From Gavia stellata (Eukaryota > Chordata > Aves > Gaviiformes > Gaviidae), in the NCBI RefSeq assembly GCF_030936135.1, contig NC_082594.1, positions 18,191,553 through 18,255,552 on the forward strand: a stretch of 64,000 nt of DNA, given 5' to 3'. Position 1 is the first letter of the stretch; every line of letters starts with the position of its first letter. Both the position numbers and the translations under genes were made by a program. Positions 39,238 through 64,000 of the stretch are shown here, in pieces. Below the pieces are notes generated by a model. That model was not told where the DNA came from. It was given only the letters and a program-made list of their open reading frames with translations, and made no database searches.

Positions 39238-40155
39238 TGTAGGGGTTTAATAGTGGCCTTCATTTAGAAATCTCGATTTGGAGACAGAGAACAGGAGGGG
39301 GGAAAGCAAAATTCAGGGAAGACTGCGGAATCAGTGTCCTGAGATCGAGCAGGGGTAGAGCAGGTACCAATCTTTCTGTGCAGGCAGCTGCCGAGATGGT
39401 TCTCAGCCAGGTTTGAATTCCGAGGTAACACTTTTAGACGTTTATGCCCAGGGCTAGACAGGAAAGAGTTTAAGGGGAATTAAGTTGCTGGCTTTTGTGA
39501 AAGCTGCATGCAGCTACGGCACAAGGGCAGGCCAGACGCAAAGTATCCCAGACTCAGAAATACTCCAGCACCTGCCTCCCCACAGACCTGGTAACTGCGC
39601 AGGTGTTTTTCTGGCAGGGGTTCCGCAGGGGACGAACTTCCGTGGCTCGTTTCGGTTTAACACCGAAGAGAGGGTTGGGCGAGGGGCTGGGCCGAGGGTC
39701 AGCGGAGCGCAGCCGCAGTGTTGCCGCTTTCCCTGCGGAGGAGAGGAGACAGCCCCGGGAGGTGGCTCACGCCCCGCAGGGAGCTTCCACGCACTCTCCA
39801 TACCGTTCGTTACTGGTTATTTTTCTACTCCGCACGGAAACCCCCCCGCAGCCCCCTTCCCTCTCCTCAGGGCGGGCTGCGGCGCCCCCGCCTCGCCCGG
39901 TCCCCAACCGGCGGCACCGGTGATGAAAGAAATGCGCCTGTCACTGCAGAAAGGGTTCCCGGAGAGGGCGGAGGTCCCGCGGCGGCGGCAGGAGCCGCCG
40001 AGCACCCGCCGGACACCCAGCCCGCGCTGTAGGGCTACCGAGCCGCCCGCCCCGGCCGCCTCAGGGGCCGCGCGCCACCCAACCGCAAGCGCGGGGCGGG
40101 CACCGCCCTCTCCTAACTCAGCCCCACTGACACTGCGGCCCGCCTTCCAGCCTAG

Positions 40156-40202
40156 CCAATGGCAGGGATGGAATTGGCACCGCCCTCGGCCCCAGGGCCA
40201 AT
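40156..40202 (+). promoter_or_regulatory. Three CCAAT boxes (NF-Y type) in ACAT1 promoter
   Basis: CCAAT occurs at 40156-40160 and 40198-40202 on the + strand. An inverted copy, ATTGG, lies at 40173-40177. A GGGCGGGGGC GC box follows at about 40210, and the ACAT1 ATG is about 85 bp after the last CCAAT. Multiple CCAAT boxes next to GC boxes are typical of TATA-less NF-Y/Sp1 promoters. Confidence 0.6.
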
Positions 40203-40287
40203 GGGAGCTGGGCGGGGGCCGGGCATCGCTGTCTATAGGCCGAGGTGGGGGCGGCAGTGAAGGTGACGGAGGGCGGCCGGCGGGAGC

Positions 40288-57057
<16,770 letters not shown>

Positions 57058-57325
57058 GCCCAAACAGTGTTGGAAACAAAGCCTTAAACACTCTCTGATC
57101 AAATGGATGAGTGGTACCTGTTACATCTTATTTATCAATAAGTGTATGAATTCTTTAACTGCTATTCTAGAATTTCGTAAAACATCATTGATTATTGATA
57201 CCAATACAGACAACTGGGCTTTTATTACTTTGACTCAGTGCAAGTTTTTATACAGTACAAATAAAAAATGTCAAATTATGATAGTGTCTTGAGACCTGAC
57301 AATAAAGAATATTTGTTATCTGTGG
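57058..57325 (+). other. ACAT1: ACAT1 3' UTR and poly(A) signals
   Basis: A short 3' UTR follows TAG at 57055-57057. AATAAA occurs at 57260-57265 and 57301-57306, the latter followed by GTTATCTGTGG and T/C-rich DNA. Cleavage at about 57320 would give a 3' UTR of about 265 nt. Confidence 0.7.
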
Positions 57326-58010
57326 CTCCTCTGTCACTGATGTATGGTTTCTCAAATGCCACTGAAACTGAATTCTCTAGAAGCAGCCACTTTCTTACAG
57401 TTTTGTTGCTTAATTTTCCTACTAAGTGATTTTCATGGAAACAATAACTCTACTCAAAGGTTGGTTTTCTCCTGTTGTGTACCTTGAAGCCAGGTCAAAT
57501 GCAAAAAAGGAGCCCTGCTGTAGCACTCACACACCCTGGCTTGGAGTGCAGTATCAAAGCAAACTTGAAGAGATGGTGTTGTAACTTACACAATCAAGTA
57601 CTAATACGGCCTCAAAATGCTACTGCTCCTTTTTTGTTCATTTAAACCTCTGATGTACAGTTTTGTCAACAAGCTTTTAAGTAGAGGCAGATTCAAGACC
57701 AAAGGAGTATAATTACCATTACTGCTTCTTAAGCAGTTCTTCAAATACTACAGTGGATATTGGCTGTCCCATGAAAGAGCTACACTATGTCTCAAATAAA
57801 TTGCAAACCTATTTAAAATATCACATATCAACTGTCAGAATACTACTAAGCATAAAATGCCACCAGGTAGCAGAAAGACAATTGTTTTTGCCACTCTGAC
57901 AATTGCTGCTATTAGTGTTTAACACTGAACTCTTTGTCTTAAAAAAATGACTGATCAACATGACTTTTCTATACAGTATCTGCAAAGCTGCTTAGTGGAC
58001 TTAGAAAATT
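57326..58010. other. Gap between convergent ACAT1 and NPAT 3' ends
   Basis: About 0.7 kb separates the predicted ACAT1 cleavage site from the predicted NPAT 3' end. No gene or repeat is recognised. Longer readthrough 3' UTRs from either side would overlap here. Confidence 0.55.
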
Positions 58011-59298
58011 CTAAGCAAGACACACAACTTTTTATTAAAACAAAAATATTTATTCAAGCTGTAAATGCTATGCAGTATTTAGTTATTGGATGGGTTTAAT
58101 ATAAACATCTACTGCATAATATTGGTTCCTTAGGAATCCTTGTATACTATCTGAAACATTGCCCTGTTGCTGTACAGACCTCTTGCAAGAAAACTTGCAT
58201 TTTTAAGACCTCAACGATTTGGGAACAAAGGAGGAAACACCAGTAGAGAAAATTCTGCAGTACCGGAGCAAGGCTTAGTGTGGTAATTTTCACCCATGCT
58301 AATTATTACTAAAATGTAGGCTAAGCTTCTCCTGTGCCTGTTTTGAAGAGAGTTTGTATAACAGCTATGACAAATTCTATGTTAAACAGAAAGATTAGAT
58401 GCAAATTTCTCCATGTCTGGCTAAAAGCATAAGTGATATTAACAAATGCTTTTGCAACAGTACAAATGACAGTTAAAAGAATTGACTTTTGCAATAGAAC
58501 ACACTGAAATTCTTGTCTGGCTATTGCTACAGTTTAAGTATTCATACCAGGGTATGAGTACAGGGGTTAACCCACAACAAAGTACATTGTTTTGAAAACA
58601 GCTTTTGCATTCAAATGACATCCTATGCAGCAAGTACTGTAAACAGATGAGGCCTATCCAAATTAAAGTTCTTATCTGAATGACTGGTCAGGAAAAGCTT
58701 CATTAGATAAGAAATACTTTTGGAGGGTTTTTTTGCCTTATGTTTAGTTACTGGTATTTTTGTTAACTCGTTCAAAGCCTTACAACATGGGTTTGACAGT
58801 TATGAAAGAGAGTGTTAGTATGAGCCAGTTACATCTGAAGATTAAGTCCCTTTCGGATTTAACAAGACCATGGGAAGTGGCCAAGTTAGCTGCCCGTGTC
58901 TTAGAACGGTGAACTACAAACACTGTCTTCAAATTCACAACCTTCTTACAAACTGGCTATGCGGTTTGGATGGGTAAGTAGAGAATGCAGCAGAACACAG
59001 ACAACGTGGTGTAACAGGAAACATACAACTTTTCTTACATTACATTTATACAAATTTACAGTTTTGCAAATTAAATGGCTCTATAATTATGCAAGTGCTT
59101 TTTCAAAAATAAACATATGCCAACTCAATGATATTTACACTTAGCAACCTGCTTCAGAAACAGCATGATTTTGCTATAAAGTGAAACTTCAGTGCACTGA
59201 AAGTGCAACTCACCCTTTAGAATTAACTTCTCTTCCCATGCAAAACCTCAGCATGACAACACCTAGCTTTAGACAGTCACAGTCCAACTCCTTTTTTT
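58010..59298 (-). other. NPAT: NPAT 3' UTR with two AATAAA signals
   Basis: After the NPAT stop at 59299-59301, the - strand continues without coding sequence for about 1.25 kb. AATAAA (read on the - strand) occurs at 58054-58049 and 58036-58031, so cleavage probably falls at about 58010-58025. Confidence 0.65.
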
Positions 59299-59376
59299 TC
59301 ATTCATCATAATGCAAAGACAACAAAAACTTGTCCACATCCATTCCTGCTGGAAAAGAATTGGGTAGCTTCTTTTT
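59299..59376 (-). CDS. NPAT: NPAT terminal exon, last 25 codons
   Basis: This exon is too short to stand out as a frame. It was found by reverse-reading ATTCATCATAATG at 59301, which gives HYDE then TGA. The acceptor is TTCTACAG. The phase-0 start AAA AAG AAG CTA CCC joins KKKKIK of the previous exon, matching the KKKKIKKKKLP I recall for mammals. Confidence 0.92.
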   Translation of the reverse strand, partial: KKKLPNSFPAGMDVDKFLLSLHYDE

Positions 59377-61430
59377 CTGTAGAAGAGGAGAAGAACAGTT
59401 GTGTTAAATACTAAGAACCTGGGGATACTGAAGAGTCTGTAAGCATTCCTTTCTTCCTCATCCTTCCATCTGCCTCGTAGACATTAACTGCACAAAGCTC
59501 ACCCAGACACTGAAATGCATATACACCTACATGTGCCCCCCAGAGTACAAACGGCATGGTTATGGGACAGGAGTAGGTGAGCTCTCGGCTTCAGCAGTAG
59601 CCCACCCAGACTGCAGGCAGGCACAGCCTCTAAGCTCTTGTCACATACCCAGCACGAGTAAGCGAGCGTTTTTCACTTACAGTATTTGGGGAATATGCTA
59701 TGACTAAGTATGGTGAATTACAAACTTATACCTTGTCTCCTTTTTGATTATTTACATACATCCCCTTTTCATGTCTCACACCTTTGCAATTTGCCATTAA
59801 ATCCCCAGGTCAAAAGCATGGTGCTGCAGACTACAGAGACCGGGAATACACAAAATGTGGATTCCTAGTCTTGGTGGTAAACGAGGATGCAAGAATAGCT
59901 TGAATTCTAGTAAGGCCTCGTTTGAGTTTGGCCTAATACCCACATTCCACCTAGAAACTTAGTGTGAAGTTAGAATTTAGAAAAACTCATTCATGTTTTA
60001 AAAGAAATAATTTGATTTTCATAGGTATGTGCAGAAAGTCAGTAGGAGTTACTTGTGTGTATCTGAAGATTATACTACTCCTAAGAAAACTGTTAATTCA
60101 GAGTAGGCTCAAGGGGCAAAGTTAGTAAACCTGATAAATGTAAATAGGATGTCAGGGATTTGGACTAGCACCTCTGAACCATCCCATTGTAGATTTTTTG
60201 TATATATGTGTGTGTATATCGGCGTCTAATATATATTTAGAATTCTAAATTAAAAAGTAAATGCTTGTACTTGCCTTTATTTTCTTCTTTTTTGACGGTG
60301 TTGGAGAGCTTTGAAGGTCTTTTCTATTTGCAGAACGAGAATTTCTCTCACCCTCATTCAAGTCCTCTAGTTTCCTTTTCTTTACTGTGCTCCTTAAAGA
60401 TCTGAACTGTTGAGTATTGTCCTTCAGGGGGGTTGCAGTGCTAGTCCTTGCAATAGCTGCCCGTGACAGTATCATCAGCGTGTGAGCAGCCATACTGACA
60501 CTATTTTCGCTACCTGTTTCACTAGCCGGACTGCAGGCAGGCAGGTCTGGCGTAGCAGGGGGTACCATGATTCTAGGGGTCGTGCTATCCTCGTTGAAGC
60601 GCCGACAGGTTGGTGTCCGTACACTATCTGTAGTATCATCTGTATGCCTGTCTCCAACTCCAGACGGCGTACGGGGTACTGGCAATTCTCCATTTTCAAC
60701 TGTTTTACTAGTTGGGCTATGCCACTGAATGTCTTGCAACATTTCCACACATTGTTTAGTGAACGGACTTGACAGGCAAAGGCCTTGGTTGGAAACTTTA
60801 GCTGGTTCTCGCTTTGGCTCCTTCGAAGACAAAGAAACAGACACCGAAGATTTGCCATTCCCATTTGACAGTGACCCTTGCTTTTTGTTCAGCTCTTGCA
60901 CTGAAGCAACTGTCTTCTCATTCCATAAGCTAACACTTTGTTGGCCATTTGAGAGTTTGGCAGTGTCCTGGTTCTTCTGTTTTTCATCAGTATCCCTTCG
61001 TAATTCATTTTCTTTATTTGCTGTAGTCTTGTGGAAGGGATCTAATGGAAGCCCTGCAGTTGCCACCTTCCGCTCGGGCTGTGGCTCCTTTGCAGATGCG
61101 CTTCTGTTGCTACCAACTTCTGGCTTACACAGAATTCTAGGCAACGTTTTATCTTTCTCTCTTTTTGTTACCTGTGCCTTAGCAGAGGATGATGCAGAGT
61201 CAACAGCAAATAAAGTACTTTCGTTTCTTTCTTTTTGGGATAAACTCTTAGTAGTCTGAATTTGGGTGTTTCCTCCTGGAGGGGGTAGGACGTTATCAAA
61301 GCAAAGCACTCTCCTGTGACTTTCGCTTTGTCTTGAATTTGAGCTTGTGCTCTCTACTGCTACAACAGGTAAGTTCTCCTCCACCTTCCTTCCTAGTTCT
61401 GCAGTGATAAGCTTGTCCGAATTTCCAGTC
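59299..61430 (-). CDS. NPAT: NPAT, C-terminal two coding exons (410 aa), partial
   Basis: NPAT is the nuclear co-activator of replication-dependent histone genes. It acts at histone locus bodies and is phosphorylated by cyclin E-CDK2. Two exons are present: 61430-60275 (1 nt plus 385 codons) and 59376-59299 (25 codons plus TGA). The first has acceptor TTTTCAG and contains Ser/Thr/Lys-rich disordered sequence, a KEN motif (TANKENE), CDK-type sites (PRTPSG; TATPLKDN), the conserved block PPATPDLPACSPASETGSEN followed by MAAHTLMILSRAAI, and a basic tail KKKKIK that is probably part of an NLS. The last exon encodes the conserved end, reading KKKLP then FPAGMDVDKFLLSLHYDE. The intron between them uses a GC donor. 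The N-terminal LisH half lies beyond 64000. Confidence 0.95.
59377..60274 (-). other. Last NPAT intron (898 bp), GC-AG type
   Basis: The donor on the - strand is AAG|GCAAGT (60274 downward) and the acceptor is CTACAG (ending 59377). The intron contains a TATATGTGTGTGTATAT simple tract near 60199-60240. No other feature was seen. Confidence 0.85.
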
Positions 61431-64000
61431 CTGAAAATGAGACAAACGCACTTCAGGAACATAGTTGTTCTTCCTAGGCAAGTTCATTTCAGCTGGCTGG
61501 AAGTCCCCACCCGCCCCTCAAAACACCTGTTTAAAGCTCTTTCCATTCTCTAAATGTAAGTATTTTATCAACATGCAAAGAGCAAGAGGAAGGGATGACA
61601 ACTGCAGAAAGCTCACAGAAGGCCAAAAAGGATGACAAAAAGGTATGAATCAGAGCCTGTACAAAGAGCAATCAGGTAGACTGGGGCTCTTCAGCCTGTA
61701 AAGAGGTGACTAAGGGGAAATGCACAGAGCTCTGGGAAAAAAGCCAACAAAAAGGAAACTATTTGCTATATCTTCCAGTGGAAGAACTAGGGGCATCAAG
61801 TAAACTAGCATCAGATTCAAAACAAAACAAAGAAGTTTGGCCACTGCATGTAATTAAGCCTGGGAACTTTTTACCCTGGGATATTTGTGGATGCTGGTAG
61901 TTAACTTGAGTTCAAAAAGAAACCGAGCACATTCACGACAGGACAGTCCATCCCAGAATATTGGTTGTGGCTCCGGAAGTCCTTGGAGCTGAAACTGCTA
62001 AGAGGCTGCCAGAATATTCTGGGCAATATCATCATGCGCGTGCCTTGTACTCTCCCCTGTGCATTTGCTGTAAGCGACAGGATACAGAGCAAGACAAAAA
62101 GCTTTCAGTGGGCACCTGGATGAGAACATACAAACCCCCTGGGGCTTGGTCTCCACCTGACAACCAGCCACATTAGTGTGAAAAAGCCACCACTGCACTG
62201 TAGCAATGTCAAAAGAAAAGTGCTTCTGCTCTGTCAGCTCATACCACTGTAATGTCTGTGCCCTCTTCCTGGATTATGCTGCATTTCCAAGAGAATCATA
62301 GAATCATTCAGGTTGGAAAAGACCTTTAGGATAATCAAGCCCAACCATAAACCTAACCCTGCCAAGTCCATCACTAAGCCATGTCCCTAAGCACCACATC
62401 TACATGTCTTTTAAATACCTCCAGGGACAGTGACTCAATCACTTCCCTGGGCAGCCCATTCCAATGCTTGACAACCCTTTTGGTGAAGAAATTTTTCCTA
62501 ATACGCAGTCTGAACCTCCCCTCGCACAACTTGAGGCCATTTCCTCTCCTTCTATCACTAGTTACATGGAAGAAGAGACCAACATCCACCTCGCTACAAC
62601 TTCCTGTCAGGTAGTTGTAGAGAGCGATGAGGTCTCCCCTCAGCCTCCTCTTCTCCAGACTGAACAACCCCAGTTCCCTCAGCCGCTCCTCATAAGACTC
62701 GTGCTCCAGACCCTTCACCAGCTTCGTTGCCCTTCTTTGGACATGCTTCAGCACCTCAATGTCCTTCTTGTAGTGAGGGGCCCAGAAGCTTCTGCATAAT
62801 CACCTGCGCTAGTAAGACTTTTCCCATGCAGATAAGCCTTTCTGGTTTGTAAGAAGAAAAGTCAAACTGACTTTGGGATGGTAAAGAAGGTATGGGTGGT
62901 AGCAGTTTGTTTTATTTCCATGAAATTTGAGATGAGACAGAGGGTAGACAGTAGAAGTGAGAAATTACATCTCCTTACAGGGAACATTTTGCTTTCTTTG
63001 CTATGCAAAACATATGTCTGGAGATTGATTAAAATTAACAGGTAGCTGAATTATCAAGGTGATATTACTCAAAATCTTGCTTCTGTGGCTTTTCAAAAAA
63101 TCACTAATTATTGCATGCATCTATACCGTATACCTTGGTGTGTGTATATATATATTTTTTTTTAATAAGTTGACTTTATTGTTCTGTTTTCCTCCACTTT
63201 TCCAACATTTTAACTGAGTTCTGAATAGGTAGATTTTTTTAAAATATGTTTTATTTTTACAATAAAAGAATGTTTCACCTCTAACATTTAAACTGAACTT
63301 ATCTCCTCCTACACTCTTTTGCTCATTCCAACATCCTTTTGTTTCTTAAGTCCATTAATGATAAGGAGAGTTACTACTGAAGCCTTGCTTTCTTCTCTCT
63401 CACTTGTCCAACAGAAAACTAGTACCTACACCAGTTAGCAATTAAGTTATATTCATCAATATAAGGTTAGCATGCTGTTCTCCTTGCCATCTTTCCTTTG
63501 ACTTTTCACTTTATAAATGACCAAGCAGCGTTCTAATGTGCATAGGTGAAACACAGATGCAGAACCCAACCTAACAAGCTCTACTGGATTTGGGCCAGAG
63601 AGTGGTAAAGACAATGAGGCTATACTACAAATCTATGGGTACCACTCATCTGAAAAGAAAAAAAAGAAGAAAAAAGTTTTAGTCATTAAAATCTCCCAGT
63701 AAATGTAACAGGCAACTTCTCCTAGCTGGGACTCTGGTCAAACAATTTTTATTTGACAATTGAGACAGGACAAAATAAACACAAAGCCGTATAAAATTAA
63801 CACAGAAATAGTAACAACAAAATTCTAGCACAGGCTGCACCAGTACTAGCACACATCTGTATCAATACTCCCAGCAAACAGACAGGAGGAAATAAAGGGG
63901 ATACTGCTTATGCCATTGTTCAAAAGAGCTGCTCTCCTGTCCACCAATTCTGTATGAAGAAATTCATGGCAGGAAAAAGAAAGCAATTTTGAATACCTAG
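61431..64000 (-). other. NPAT intron, running off the window
   Basis: No further NPAT exon could be recognised up to 64000. The region holds a CR1 copy (62293-62787) and a TGTGTGTATATATATATT tract near 63138-63162. The minus-strand frames at 61901-62198 have no supported identity. Confidence 0.6.
62293..62787 (-). mobile_element. CR1 LINE 3' end in NPAT intron
   Basis: On the + strand the segment begins AATCATAGAATCATTCAGG, the reverse complement of the CR1 3' terminus. It continues through the 3' UTR into the C-terminal tail of ORF2. The tail frame is open for 126 codons on the - strand (62754-62374), with motifs such as [53 protein letters not shown] and RDMA before its stop. The copy is 5'-truncated at about 62787. 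It lies in the same orientation as NPAT and is much less decayed than the ACAT1 copy. Confidence 0.95.

Larger units (their letters stand above)
35260..39600. other. CUL5-ACAT1 intergenic region
   Basis: About 4.3 kb without a gene that I can support. It holds a LINE-like fragment (36829-37320), a run of 16 A at 37536-37551, a 22-bp local duplication at 38180-38224 and a short CCAG repeat at 39216-39237. The frames at 37464-37949 (-) and 38808-39068 (+) show no domain, splice context or family resemblance. Confidence 0.6.

Noticed and set aside
63640-64000. Possible further NPAT exon at the right edge, on the minus strand
   Set aside because: An acceptor-like TTCTTTTCAG precedes ATGAGTGG, but every frame after it stops quickly. 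A CTAG|GTATTC donor-like site at the extreme edge cannot be judged without the flanking sequence.

Overview
This window looks like vertebrate nuclear DNA, almost certainly from a bird. The genes have short, well-conserved exons with GT-AG introns. The gene order is CUL5 -> ACAT1 -> (convergent) NPAT, which I recognise as the order at human 11q22.3, but here the genes are much more compact. The only interspersed repeats I can name are CR1 or CR1-like LINEs, the typical avian repeat family, including the characteristic CR1 3' terminus. The species cannot be named from the sequence. Nothing viral, prokaryotic, CRISPR-like or toxin-related was seen.

Layout. Positions 1-660: AT-rich upstream flank. 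670-2070: CpG island with the CUL5 promoter and exon 1. 1687-31788: complete CUL5 coding region on the + strand, 19 coding exons and 780 codons, followed by a long 3' UTR to about 35255. 35260-39600: intergenic DNA with a decayed LINE fragment. 39600-40870: second CpG island with the ACAT1 promoter and exon 1. 40288-57057: complete ACAT1 on the + strand, 12 coding exons and 421 codons, with a degraded antisense CR1 in intron 2. 57300-58030: short gap between convergent 3' ends. 59299-61430: the last two coding exons of NPAT on the - strand, covering the C-terminal 410 residues; the rest lies beyond the right edge. 61431-64000: NPAT intron carrying a better preserved CR1 3' end.

The three genes do unrelated jobs: CUL5 is a ubiquitin-ligase scaffold, ACAT1 is mitochondrial acetoacetyl-CoA thiolase, and NPAT is a co-activator of histone genes. 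They are neighbours by conserved synteny, not as a functional unit. All exon junctions were derived by reading frame, splice consensus and family knowledge. Every codon phase closes, and both complete proteins end at a natural stop.

I found no convincing undescribed system. The points most worth checking are two GC-AG introns (CUL5 intron 18 and the last NPAT intron), a near-perfect 14-bp GC-rich minisatellite 130 bp inside ACAT1 intron 1, overlapping upstream ORFs including a bare ATG-TAA before CUL5, and a change next to the ACAT1 catalytic loop.
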